The notes: generated by a model from the sequence alone, not told the origin. A stretch of 64,000 nt of DNA from Takakia lepidozioides (GCA_030704615.1 CM060731.1:25792001-25856000); one strand, 5' to 3'; numbered from the stretch's first letter, positions 45,200 through 56,018 are shown. Translations and numbers: made by a program.

Positions 45200-46405
45200 T
45201 GAAATTAAGCGATGCTAATACTAAGGTCGCTATTTTTATTTTTTATGAAAAACAAGCAACCGCCACTACTGCGGTCGCTTTTATGTCCTTTCATTTTGTG
45301 CAATATTGCGGTCACTTCTATTTTGTATATTTTTAAATTTAAGCGACCGCCCGTATGGCGGTTGCTATTGTTTTTTATTTCAATATATAATGCGATTGCC
45401 GGTATGGCGGTCGCTTCATTTGTTAATATATTTAAAATAAAGCGACAGCCAATATGGTGGTCGCTTTTATTTTTAATATTTAAAAAAAACGCGACTGCCA
45501 GTAAGACGGTCATTTTTAATCTTTATATTTTATGGCGGTCGTTTGTTTTTCTATAATTTTTTTAAATTAAGCGACCGCCCAATGGCGGTCGCTATTTTTA
45601 TTAATATTTTTGAAATTATCTGACCGCCATATGGCGGTCGCTTGTTCTGTACATATTTACAAAATTGTGCGACCGCCAATACGGCAATCGCTTGTTTTCA
45701 TTTTTAAATTAGGCGACCGCCAATGCGACCGCCAATCTTGTTTTTTTTTAAAAATAAATTGAAGCGACTGCCAAGATAGCGGTCGCTATTTCTTTTTTTA
45801 ATTTGAAAATTAAAGCGATCGCTAGTGCGACCACAAATCTTGTTTTTTTTTAAAACAAATTTGAAGCGACCGCCAATATGGCGGTCACTATTTCTTTTTC
45901 TATTTCGAAAAATAAAGCGACAACCAGTGCGACCGCCAATCTTGCTTGTAAGAAAAAAAAATTGAAGCGACCGCCAATACGGCGGTCGCTATTTCTTTTT
46001 TAATTTCGAAAAACAAAGCGATCGCCATAATTGGCGGTCGCGTTCAATTTGTTAATTTTCAAAAATATATTTGCCACCGTGCGACCGCCAATACGACCGC
46101 CAATCTTGTTCTAAAAAATAAATAAATTGAAGCGACCGCCAACATAGCGGTCGTTTTTTGTTTTTTTAATTCGAAAAATAAGGCGACCGCCAATGCGACC
46201 GCCAATCTTGCTTTAAAAAAAAAAAATTTGAAGTGACCGCCAATATGGCGGTCGCTATTTCTCGAAAAATAAGATGACCGCCACTGCGACCGCCAATCTT
46301 GCTTTAAAATAAAAAAAAATTGAAGTGACCGCCAATACGGCGGTCGCTATTTTTTTTTTTAATTTCGAAAAACAAAGCGAATTGGCGGTCGTGTTCATTT
46401 TGTTA
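45200..46405. repeat. Element A right palindrome array
   Basis: About twenty units of the GCGACCGCC..GGCGGTCGC palindrome separated by AT-rich spacers rich in TTTTTAAATT. The outer half shows a higher-order repeat of about 120-180 bp: a palindrome, then ATTTCGAAAAA, then a half site GTGCGACCGCCAATCTTG, then a poly-A spacer (near 45,740, 45,860, 45,950, 46,100, 46,190 and 46,290). It is four times longer than the left array, so the array length has changed by unequal exchange or slippage. Confidence 0.85.
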
Positions 46406-46584
46406 ATTTTCAAAATGTATTTGCCACCACCACCGTATCGGCGACGTGGCTGCTTAAGTGGCAGTATTTTACCTGGTACTATTTTTACCAAAATATTTCC
46501 CGAACCTGACGTGACGGAGGTCCCGTCTGCATCAGGTCAAACGTGACCTGACGCTGACGGACGGACGTGACGCTGATAACGGGG
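46406..46584. repeat. Element A right subterminal region and terminus
   Basis: GACGTGACGGAGG, ACGTGACCTGACGCTGACGG and ACGTGACGCTGATAACGGGG follow in sequence. GACGTGACG-like words also occur in the left end (36,030-36,075). The terminus GTTATCAGCGTCACG, read inward, pairs with the left GTTATCATTCC only in its first bases. Confidence 0.65.
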
Positions 46585-46592
46585 ACCAATAG

Positions 46593-48683
46593 TCCATGGA
46601 TATCAATTCCATTGTTTTGTTGAAGCCGAAATGTCCTGCAGCCGGAAAATCATGACATGTTTGAAGAATTCGAAGTTGTGTAGGTCCTGGAGGTACATAG
46701 AGAAGTCCCTTGAAATAAAGTAAGCCATCTTTGAATTCAAAGTCGTTTGTAATATGTGGGTTGTCTCGAGGTCGATTTAGTTGACTTCGTAGTGTCGTAG
46801 CAAAATGGTCGCTCTTCAGTGCTTCCTGAATCTCCTTTATGATTTCTACATCGTCATAGGTGGACATAGATAGCATATTCAATTGGAGATTTGCTGGTTT
46901 CAAGATGATGGATTTTTGTTGGTCAAAAGCTGCATCCCCTTCCTTTGGCGCAAGATACGATCGTCGAGAAAGAGCATCTGGTTTCCTTGAAGATGTCCGG
47001 GACGGTAGGTAATAACAAAATCAAATCTTGCTAGTGACATACTCCATCTCGCTTGATGTCGATTCAAAACACGAGCACTTATAAAATACTCGAGGTTTTT
47101 GTGATCAATATAGACAGTGACATGATGTTGAGCTCCCTCCAATAGATGACGCCACTCCTCAAAAGCATCGATAATCGCTAGAAGTTCTTTGTCATGGATT
47201 TTATAATTGATCTCCGCAGCGGAAAATTTGCGAGAACGAAAACCAACAGGGTGAAGTCGGCCATCTGTACCGTATTGAGAAAGTACCACGCCAAGTGCAA
47301 AGTCCGATGCATCTACTTCCAAAAAAATGGTTTAGATGGGTCTGCATGTACCAGTATTGGAGCCGTTGTAAATGTCTGCTTCAACCTTTCAAATGCTTGG
47401 TCAGCCTTCTTGTCCCATACAAATTTGTCCTTCTCTGTAAGTCGTGTCATTGGTGCAGCAATTTTGGAGTAGTTCTTGATGAAGATTCGATAGAAATTTG
47501 CAAATCCTAGAAAACATTGTACATTTCGGACCGAAGTTGGTTTAATCCACTCGATGATGGTTTGTATTTTCTTCTGATCCATAAAGACTCATTTGTCGAA
47601 AATAATATAGCCAAAAAATTCGACTTCAGATTGATGGAAAAGACATTTTTCCAACTTGGCATATAGTCATTTTTCTCTCAATTTATCAAGGACAAGGCGT
47701 ACGTGGCGACCATGTTCTTCTTCACTTTGTGAAAATATCAAAATGTCGTCCAAATAGATAACTACAAAGTCATCTAAAAATTCTCAAAATATGTCATTCA
47801 TCATGTGTTAAAAAATTGCTGGAGCATTTGTAAGACCGAAAGGCATAACACTGTATTAAAAATGTCTGTATCTTGTGCGAAAAGCAGTCTTCCATTCGTC
47901 TCTTTCTTTTATTCGTACAAGGTTGTAAGCTCCTTTCAAGTCGATCTTTATGAAAAAATTTGCTCGTCCAAGTTATTCGAGGAGTCCGGAAATTAGCGGT
48001 AGTGGGTACGATGTTTTATAGTGACTTTATTGAGCCCACGATAGTCCACACACATGCGTACTGATCCGTCATTCTTCTTCACAAATAAGATAGGTACTCC
48101 CGTGGGGGATTTCGAATGTCGAATGAAATTCTCTGACAAATTTGACAAATTTTCATCAATGTATTCGCGTAAAGCAGCCAGCTCCGTCTGAGATAAATTG
48201 TAGATCGGGCCGAATGGTGGTTGAGCTCATTCTTGCAACTCAATTACAAAATCATAAGGTCGATGTTCTGGCAACATGTCTGCATTTTTCTTCTTGAAGA
48301 CATCCTTGAAATCTTGATATTGAGTGGGTAATGTCGAAGTACCTTGGTCTGCTGTGGTTTGATCGGAGTTGCATAAAGTGCAAATGTCGCGTCTTTCTTC
48401 ATAGCTCTCATGAAGGCTCTAGCTCCAAGAAACAGGGGTTGAATATCTTTGGTACTTTTGCATTTTTGTTTTGCCGAATTTTTTCGTGATCGCCAGTCGA
48501 TGTCAGGATTATGAAGTACAAACCAGGGAAGTCCAATGATCATAAGATTTGTTGGAGACTGGATAACATTGAAAATAATCTGTGATGCTTGATCTTTAAG
48601 CTTCACTTCAAGGGGTCGAGTTTCATGGTCAATATTTCTTGATGCTAAAGGTCGTCCATCGATGACTTCAACAAAGGCCGAGA
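46593..48683 (-). pseudogene. gypsy-1 reverse transcriptase, RNase H and integrase zinc domain
   Basis: Minus strand. 48,606-48,244 holds the end of the protease domain and linker (MIIGLPWFVLHNPDIDW). The reverse transcriptase follows, with YLDD at 47,755-47,744 and FLGFANFYRIFIKNYSKIA near 47,540-47,480; its frames are broken. RNase H occupies 47,322-46,900 ([14 protein letters not shown] with the catalytic Asp, [20 protein letters not shown]). The integrase zinc-binding domain is at about 46,870-46,600 (LLYVPPG, HDFPAAGHFGFNKT, then MDYW at the element A junction). RT and RNase H active-site residues are recognisable, but stops separate them. Confidence 0.85.
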
Positions 48684-48688
48684 ATTTC
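48684..48688. other. Target-site duplication of gypsy-2, left
   Basis: ATTTC, repeated at 54,781-54,785. It marks the insertion of gypsy-2 into the gypsy-1 protease region. Confidence 0.9.
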
Positions 48689-49404
48689 TATCGCGGCCCT
48701 TTGCCTTGAGGGCAGGGGGTCGAGACGCAGAGGGGCTGCCCCTGTGGTGGGGGCGGTGGCAGCAATAGGTACGGGGGGCCTTGAGTGCCCAATGCACTCA
48801 AAGAGGCAGAGGCACTCACTAGGTGGAGCCCCGCACACCGGGTTGCGGTGGGGGTGGCTCTACAAGGGGTGGTGGTAGCTTAGAGGGACTTAGAGGGGGT
48901 GACATAGGACTCACCATGGGGCGGAGACCTTGTGGTGGGAGTCGTGGGGAGTCTTGGGACTCATCACGGTCCAATGGGGCCGTGATAGATGGGCGAAGAC
49001 TCACCGCGACTCATCAGCGGGAGTCGAGGGTCTTCGTGGTGGTTCGCCATAAAATGGCAGGGTTGTTTGTGAAACCCCCACGGATAGTCACAGAAGTATA
49101 TATAGGGAGTAGTAACCTCGAGAACGGTGCAAGCCCGTTGGTGACCAAAAATTAGTGCGTGAGCGAGCGAGCCGAAAAACGACCAAGGAGTGGGGAGCTA
49201 TTCCGGACTGCCATCTACCAAAGGGAATTTCCACTAGGCCCAAATTGGTGGAGGGTCTTTTGGTGGATCAAAGGGGGACCGTTATGTCCCGGTGAGCAGC
49301 CAAAGCTCCGAGTTGGCCCGTCGGCCAGTTTGGGAGTTAGGTGCGCACATCAAAGCGAGTAACTATGACTTGAAGAGGAGCTTACCGAAGTGAGATGCGC
49401 GACA
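48689..49404 (+). repeat. gypsy-2 5' LTR
   Basis: It starts TATCGCGGCCC (the partner starts TGTCGCGGCCC, so the canonical TG has mutated) and ends GTGAGATGCGCGACA. A TATATAGGGAG promoter box lies at about 49,099-49,109. Confidence 0.92.
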
Positions 49405-49406
49405 CT

Positions 49407-49418
49407 TGGTATCAGAGC
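49407..49418 (+). other. gypsy-2 primer binding site
   Basis: TGGTATCAGAGC, complementary to the 3' end of plant initiator tRNA-Met, 2 bp after the LTR. This is the standard primer site for minus-strand DNA synthesis. Confidence 0.92.
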
Positions 49419-49458
49419 TTAGAGTTCAGTACGCGATCATCCTTGAGATCGGCCTCAT

Positions 49459-50461
49459 CATGGGGTCGGGCAAGCCAAAGCCAAAGCGGAACGGCCCGAA
49501 AGATGATGATCCTGGTGAGCCCGATGGGGGCGACGTGTCACCGAAGTGGCAATTTGAGGAGGAGATTCATGCTTTTGAAAGCGAGGCCGTGCAAGAACGG
49601 GAGGAATCTGGGGAGTCGGAGCCCAAGGACCTCCCGGAGGCTCCGCCAGACCAACAAATGCCTCCCATGCCAGCAGCATTTTGGGAAGGGTTGTTGGCGC
49701 AATTTGGCGGGACGTTGAAAGACATGTTGAGGGCGGCTAATGCCACTTCCACTAAGGCAAAGTTAAGGTGAAGCCTAAGGAACCTGGCACCTTCGAGGGC
49801 GTCCGAAATCGGAAGGCACTCAACACCTGGCTCTTGCAGCTAGAGCAGTATTTCCGGGCGGCCAAGTTGAGTGACGAGGATCGGGTGGAAGTGGCTCCCA
49901 CCTATTTGAGGGGTTATGCTCAACAATGGTGGCAGAAACGCCTTCACGACCAAGGTCCAAACCCAGAAACCTTGAGCTAGAGTGGGTTCAAGGAACTTAT
50001 GAAGAGATAGTTTGTGCCCCTCAATGCGTCCTGGCTCGTCCGGGACAAGATGAGGAATTTGAAGCAAACGGATGACATTCGGGGATATGTTCAGGCTTTC
50101 AATGTGCTGTTGCTTGAAGTCGCGGATATGGCAGAACCAGACATGGTCTTCAACTTTGTGGCGGGACTGGCCCCATGGGCCAGGCGGAAGTTGGAGGAGA
50201 AGCCACCTAAGACTTTAAACGAGGCAACTGAAAGGGTTGAATGTTTCTTGGATGTCCCTAGGGGCGAAAGACAAGGCCGTACGGAGCTGAACCACAAGAA
50301 GACCCGGCGGGAGGGTGACTCCTTTCGACCGGAAAAGAAGTGGGATAGGCCACGCGGCGACAATGGCACGTGGAAATCAAAGGGAGGTCCTTCTCACGTC
50401 AAGGCGGCACCCGGTGCTCCGAAAGGAAAATCAAGTGCGGCGGCTTATGGCGGACAGGAGG
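49459..50461 (+). pseudogene. gypsy-2 gag
   Basis: ATG at 49,459 (MGSGKPKPKRNGPKDDDPG). After an acidic linker and a short break near 49,770 the capsid domain is seen: PGTFEGVRNRKALNTWLLQL, YLRGYAQQWWQKR, a TAG at about 49,978 and another near 50,008, then FVPLNASWLVRDKMRNLKQT, YVQAFNVLLLEV, FNFVAGLAPWARRKLEEKPP. A basic tail (RREGDSFRPEKKWDRPRGD) follows. No CCHC knuckle remains before the sequence switches to foreign DNA at about 50,462. Confidence 0.85.
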
Positions 50462-51715
50462 TAGCCTATACTATATGCGCACACGAATGCATGCATATGG
50501 AGGAATATATGCATACATACAAATTTTAGATATGCATATGAACAATTTTATATGCACAACACTTAAATAAGGGTACCCAAAAAATAAAAAAATTGTGATT
50601 CATCTAATCTTAGGGTCCATAGTCAAAATATCAAAGGATGGAATAAAAACATTCTATATAGAATATTCTGTATTCATTGTATTATTACTCCACATGGGTG
50701 AGTGTAGGAATGGGAGAGGAACATGTTGCTTTTGTGGCTTTCCAACATGAGAAAAAATGTCGAAAAATTAAAAAGTGACGAGGCACGGCTCCTTGTTAGA
50801 TACAAATGGTGAAGGTACGGGCTCTTCCAATGGTGGGAGTCTAGTTTGAAGTTCAGAATGGAGCAATGCTCAAGGAATGCTAGGGAGCTTGACAATGTGA
50901 TGGAGATGGTCCGCCTGCGCATTTGGGTAGTAAATGGCGATGGCCCGCAAGGGAATTCAATTTTACAAAAAAGACTATTGATTGGTAATCGAACCCGCAA
51001 TCTCATAACTTAAAAAACATAATCCTTACCAAACCACCACCCATTTAATCTTGTTACATAGGTTTTGTAGTATCTATATATCTATCTTCTGAAACATTTT
51101 TATTTTACAAAAACATAATGTCCACCAGAGATGGAACCCACAACCTATCGGGTATCAAGCCTCGTTCATACCACTATACTACCCATTCAGACTTGAAATA
51201 TTAATGAAATGAAACACTAATGAGATAAAGATAGTCACCCTGTGTGTACATAACTTGCCACAATACTCATAAGGGTTGATCTTACTAATATGATGAAATT
51301 TGATAGTGCTGAAGTGCATGTCAAACTTGCATTCCGGTAAAGGGATCTATTGTGCAAAGTATTACATAGATAAATCAACTGACAAGAAGATAACATGAAA
51401 TCTGATTTCAACACTGAGTCATTTGCCCCATTTGTTTTACCTTACACTAGAGAGAAAGACATGTATCTTAAAAACTAACCAAAAATTCGGATTGACAATG
51501 AGGACAATGTATTGTATATGTAATTTCTAATTACCTACATAACATCATCAGCTGATATTTCATCATCCGTGTCATAAGCCTGTGATTCAGAGGCATACAC
51601 ATCCATGAAAGCCTCAACTCTACACAACCTATCCACGGATTGTCCAGCAGTAGCTGCTCTTCGGTCAAACAACAGATCATTGGAAAGACCTACATCACGT
51701 TGCTGATGTATTGAA
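50462..51715. other. Foreign DNA replacing gypsy-2 protease and polymerase
   Basis: AT-rich DNA unlike the GC-richer element on either side. It contains two tRNA-like heads on the minus strand: one at about 51,045-50,982 (GGTGGTTTGGTAAGG, then GGGTTCGATTACC) and one at about 51,190-51,121 (GGGTAGTATAGTGGTATGAA, then GTGGGTTCCATCTC). Its left junction follows GGCGGACAGGAG and its right junction precedes AAGCTTGGGACTCGG. No duplication or inverted repeat was found at the junctions, so it may be template-switch or repair filler rather than a transposon. Confidence 0.6.
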
Positions 51716-53151
51716 TGCAAAGCTTGGGACTCGGCATACGAAGGTAGATAAAACGATGAAAGAGGACTTTGGGGTAGACTGTCGTAGAGATACTTTGGCG
51801 GTGTTCGACGTGGATATCCAGCACAAACCGGGACGGGACAATGTGGTGGCCGATGCTTTAAGTAGAAAACAACAGCTCATGTTGGTGTACAAGGGCGAGA
51901 CGACGCTCCAAAGAAAGATCCGGAAGGCTTACCGGAAGGATGAGATGGCGAAGTCCGTGATGCGGGACTTGAGGATGGGGGTTAAATCGCAGTTCCACTT
52001 GCAAAATGGACTGCTCCGGTACAAGCAAAATCGTCTCTACGTGCTGAAGGGAGGGATTAGAGATAGTCTCTTGAGAGAATGCCACGATGGCAATTGCAGA
52101 GCATTCTCATAATACCTGAATTCATTCAAAGATATACACCAAAAATTGGCACGGACTTCAGGGCCATTTCATCCCTACCAAGGAGACGGCAATGGCGCAG
52201 GAGATGGGGCGACTTTACTTCGCCCACGTCTTCAAGCATCATGGACTCCCGAAGGATATTGTCTCGGACCGCGATCCAAAGTTTACAAGTAAATTTTGGA
52301 GGGCACTTTGGAAGAAAATGGGGACAAGGCTCAAGATGAGCACTGCCTTCCGACCTACGACGGACGGGCAAACGGAAAGGGTGAATTCCGTGGTGAAGCA
52401 GATCATGCGGAATTACGTGTCAACAGACCAATCGGACTGGGTGGAGCACTTGGATGCGGCAGAGTTCTGTTATAATAACACAAAACACTCCGCAACGGGA
52501 GTTTTCTCTTTCGTATTGGTCTATGGAAAAACACCTCTGGTGCCGACCAGTTGGGCTGCCCAAGACGTTGAGGAACCGGCAGTAGCAGCGGTGCTAAAAG
52601 AACGCGAGCGTTTGTTGAAGCTCGCAAAGTACAACACTGCCAAAGCTAGGAAACGGTATGAACGACAGGCGAATCGGAAGTGGAGGGAAGTTAAGTTTGA
52701 GGCAGACACGGAGGTCTGGTTGAACATCAAGAATTTCCGACTACCTCCGGAAGTGAGTTCGAAGTTCGTACCTCCGTATGCGGGGCCCTTTCGCATCCGG
52801 AAGGTTATGAATGAGGATGTGTATGAATTGGAGCTACCGGCAAACAGCAAGGTGCATCCGGTATTCCACGTCTCCTTTTTGAAGCCTTACTTCAAAGATG
52901 AAGCGCGTCCGAATCGGCATCAAGTATTGCGTCCGCCACCTATGCTGTTGGATCATGAAAATGAACCTGAGTACGAAGTGGAGGCAGTGCTTAAGTCGAA
53001 GAGGTTCAAGAATCAAGAAACGGAGTATCTCGTGAAATGGAAGGGCTATCATCATGTGGAGGCATCTTTGGTGCGTGTCTCAGAAATGGGAAATGCATCC
53101 GAGGCGGTTGCAGCTTTCGAAGGGCGACCCCAAAAGCGGAAGAAGCGTTGA
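51716..53151 (+). pseudogene. gypsy-2 RNase H tail, partial integrase and chromodomain
   Basis: RNase H ends with HKPGRDNVVADALSRK (about 51,812-51,870). The integrase start is read to about 52,082 (LLRECHDGN), then a deletion and frame change remove the zinc domain and first catalytic Asp. From 52,192 one 319-codon frame carries HGLPKDIVSDRDPKFTSKFW (second Asp), TTDGQTERVN (Glu), the GPF/Y-like PPYAGPFRIRKV, VHPVFHVSFLKPY, and a chromodomain EYEVEAVLKS..EYLVKWKGY, ending at 53,151. In the chromodomain the usual WEP segment reads ASLVRV. Integrase lacking its first catalytic Asp cannot work. Confidence 0.88.
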
Positions 53152-54055
53152 TGAGGACATCAACCTTGGAGCGTGGGGGAGGAAATGCATGCTTAGCCCG
53201 GCTTAGCTAGCTCAGGAATCCGATTGCAAAAACTTGTATTGTACAAATTTTGTTATAAATGAAATGGTTTCCAAATGTTGTGCGTCCTATTTTGTTTGGA
53301 ATGGTGATGCATGGTATGGTTGGCTAGTGTATAGAATGCATGCTAGCTTACAAAAGTGGGAGAGGTAAATTGGGTTAATCGTGTATTTGCGCAGTGCCGA
53401 AATCGGAGGACTCCCATCCAAGGGGCAAGGAAACTTGCGCCTTCCTTGGGAGTTCACGTGCTAGTGCGTACATGGCGCGTGCGTGTACTATAACTGCGCT
53501 ACCGAGGGGGTTGCCTTGTAGTGTGGGCTAACGCGGAAGCTATGTGCTTCCGTTCACGTACTATAATAGTGTAGCCTCGGGACGAAGTTGTAATGCGACT
53601 TCGCGTGTTCCCGTACCTCAGGCCAACATTCCAAGGCGGACCCAATTGTAGTGATTGGGACGCACGGTTGGTTCAAGATTATCTTCCTAGTAAAAAAAGG
53701 TTCAAGGTGAACCCTTGTTCAAGGTGATGCCAAAAGTGGCATCATGAGTGGTCGCAAGCAATGTTGTTGCAGTAAGCCGATTCGATCCTCAGGGAGGATC
53801 ATTCCTTTGCCTTGAAGTGGGCCAAGAAGAGTGCACCGGGAGGAGCTTGAGAGGCTCCACCCTTGGCCGGGACTTGGAGGAAGTCGGCCGAACTAGCTAG
53901 TGGAGAGTAGAGTCAAGAGTGGGGTTTGGTTCTTTGCTATGGGATGCCATGGTGCGGAAACAAACTCCTTGATGTGGGACGCCACAACTTGGATGTTCGT
54001 TTCTATAAAATGGACAAGTCGATGAGGACATCAACTCCCTGTTGGTAGGGGTGTG
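53152..54055 (+). other. gypsy-2 3' untranslated region with a duplicated end motif
   Basis: The 15-bp phrase GATGAGGACATCAAC occurs at 53,150-53,164, right after the integrase stop, and again at 54,021-54,035, just before the 3' LTR. The first copy is followed by GTGGGGGAGGAAA, a good polypurine tract, then TGCATGC. The second is followed by the weaker GGTAGGGGTG and then the LTR. The 857 bp between them look like an insertion or the product of recombination between two elements. Confidence 0.65.
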
Positions 54056-54780
54056 TGTCGCGGCCCTTTGCCTTGAGGGCAGGGGGTCGGGACGCAGAGG
54101 GGCTGCCCCTGTGGTGGGGGTGGTGGCAGCAATAGGTACGGGGGGCTGAAGCACCCTTGAGTGCCCAAGGCACTCAAGGAGGCAGAGGTGCTCACTAGGT
54201 GGAGCCCCGCACACCGGATTGCGGTGGGGTTGGCTCCACAAGGGGTGGTGGTAGCTTAGTGGGACTTAGTGGGGGTGACATAGGACTCACCATGGGGCGG
54301 AGACCTTGTGGTGGGAGTCGTGGGGAGTCTTAGGACTCATCACGGTCCAATGGGGCCGTGGTGGGTGGGCCAAGACTCACCGCGACTCATCACCGAGAGT
54401 CGAAGGTCTTCGTGGTGGTTCGCCATAAAATGGCAGGGTTGTTTGTGAAACCCCCGCGGACAGTCACAGAAGTATATATAGGGAGTAGTAACCCCAAGAA
54501 CAGTGCAAGCCCGTTGGTAACCAAAAATTAGTGAGTGAGCGAGCGAGCCGGAAAGTGACCAAGGAGTGGGGAGCTATTCCGGACTGCCATCTACCAAAGG
54601 GAATTTCCACTAGGCCCAAATTGGTGGAGGGTCTTTTGGTGGATCAAAGGGGGACCGTTATGTCTAGGTGATCAGCCGAAGCTCCGAGTTGGCCCGGCGG
54701 CCAGTTTGGGAGTTAGGCGCGCACATCAAAGCGAATAACTATGACTTGAAGGGGAGCTTACCGAAGTGAGGTGCGCGACA
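54056..54780 (+). repeat. gypsy-2 3' LTR
   Basis: Ends TGTCGCGGCCC and GTGAGGTGCGCGACA. It contains a short extra segment (CTGAAGCACCC, about 54,148) relative to the 5' LTR. TATATATAGGGAG is at about 54,474. Confidence 0.92.
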
Positions 54781-56018
54781 ATTTCTTTCTTACGAGCGTT
54801 AAATTGTGTTGCTTTGCAAAGTCTTTGTCAATAAAACACGTTGAAGCGCCTGAGTCCAAAAGTGCTTCTACGGAGATATCTCGATTTTGCATCCTGATCT
54901 TTACTGGAACTGTGAAACAAGGTATAGGGTCTGGAGGTAGAAAGAGACATTTTTTTTGTGAGAAATTGTCCCTACTGTGACTGGACATCTTCGTTTTCCG
55001 ACCTCCTCGTATCGAACACTTGAGTTGTGCCCCGAGCTTTGAATCTTCACTTGTTATGGCAGTTTAATGCTATATAATCATCTTCTCCGCAATAAAGGCA
55101 TAATCCATTCGAGCGTCGTCTTTGTTTTTCTTGTGGCGTTAATGGCTTGAATCGGACAACATCAATCTGCATATGATCATTACCGGATATCTGATGAATC
55201 GTTGTATTTGGTGTCGTAGTAGCAGCGACATGCTGCGTCGTCGACCATCCACATTGCTTCTCTTGACGTCTTTCGAACAAACGATTGTCGCATGCAATGA
55301 CTTGGGTGATGAATTCGCTCAGTGTACTCACGTTTGGCATTGTCAGCAACAAATCTTTTACATCCTCTTTTAGGCCACATCGAAACTGACTAATGAGGCT
55401 CTTCTCATTCCAGTCAAGGTCGCACGCAAGTTGTCAAAATTCGGCAGCATAAATGGAAGCAAGACGTTCTCCTTGTCAAAGATTTCGCATCTTTATCTCT
55501 GCAATTCTCTCTCTATCATTCTCTCCAAACGTTGCAGTGAACTCGGACATGAATGCTTCAAAATTGTATAGTAAATGCGAATTTTTCTCTAATAGCGGTG
55601 CAAACCAAGATAGGGCAGTGCCTGATAGAAGGGTGCCCACGACTTCCACTTGAATACCTTCATCAGGGTAGCATTGTGGATGTAATCGTAGGAACAATCG
55701 TACTTGTTGAACAAAAACGCGAAATCTTGATCTCGTCCCATCAAATTTCTCAGGCATGCAGACCTTTGGTTCCCTTGTAATCTGTTGAAGATTTGGAGGA
55801 ACCGTTGCAGTAGGATTTGTTGTAGTAGGGGCTCGTAAGGTTGAAAATCCATTGTTCGACTCCTTCAACTCTGAAATTTGTTGTTGCAAATTGTTGAGAG
55901 CGTTGCCAAGATCTTGAGACTGATCAGCTTGTAGTTGGACAGTAGAGGCACGAAGTTCTTGCATCTAGAGCTGAAGACTCTGCAATGTGACGACCATTTC
56001 CGCAAATGTGCCTTCCAT
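54781..56018 (-). pseudogene. gypsy-1 gag, zinc knuckle and protease start
   Basis: Minus strand. gag starts at ATG 56,018 (MEGTFAEMVV); a TAG near 55,967 follows. The capsid region (PEKFDGTRSRFRVFVQQVRL, LSGTALSWFAPLL, AFMSEFTATFGENDRER) runs to 55,476, then a frame change. The knuckle at about 55,100-55,055 reads CLYCGEDDYIALNC: the spacing is CX2CX4-X-X4C, but the zinc-binding His is Tyr. The protease start at 54,988-54,786 shows LLDSGASTCFID, the catalytic DSG, and is cut by gypsy-2. Confidence 0.85.

Larger units (their letters stand above)
36017..46584. mobile_element. Element A: 10.6 kb DNA transposon with palindrome-array ends and two convergent genes
   Basis: Flanked by 8-bp duplications ACCAATAG (36,009-36,016 and 46,585-46,592). 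Removing the element with one duplication copy restores the gypsy-1 integrase frame across the join. The ends are CCTAGTTATCA and, inverted, CCCCGTTATCA, so the terminal repeat is short (GTTATCA plus the CC edge), followed by GACGTGACG-rich subterminal DNA. Just inside are arrays of GCGACCGCC/GGCGGTCGC palindromes (36,220-36,510 and 45,200-46,405). Between them lie a kinase-like gene (plus), a foldback cluster, 120-bp tandem repeats and a RING gene (minus). Eight-bp duplications fit hAT, KDZ-like or Mutator-like elements; no known transposase is recognised. Confidence 0.8.
48689..54780 (+). mobile_element. gypsy-2: Ty3/gypsy chromodomain retrotransposon nested in gypsy-1
   Basis: LTRs lie at 48,689-49,404 (716 bp) and 54,056-54,780 (725 bp), flanked by ATTTC duplications. 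The LTRs look nearly identical by eye apart from scattered transitions and a small indel near 48,780, so the insertion is fairly young. A tRNA-initiator-methionine primer site lies 2 bp inside the left LTR. It holds gag, the tail of RNase H, a partial integrase and a chromodomain. Protease, reverse transcriptase and most of RNase H are missing, replaced by unrelated DNA (50,462-51,715). It is a non-autonomous, probably recombinant copy. Confidence 0.92.

Noticed and set aside
36220-46405. The regular palindrome arrays look superficially like a CRISPR array.
   Set aside because: Spacers are AT-rich and related to each other, units are palindromic, no cas genes exist, and the setting is a eukaryotic transposon.
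48689-54780. gypsy-2 as an autonomous active retrotransposon because its LTRs are so similar.
   Set aside because: Protease, reverse transcriptase, most of RNase H and the first integrase Asp are missing.
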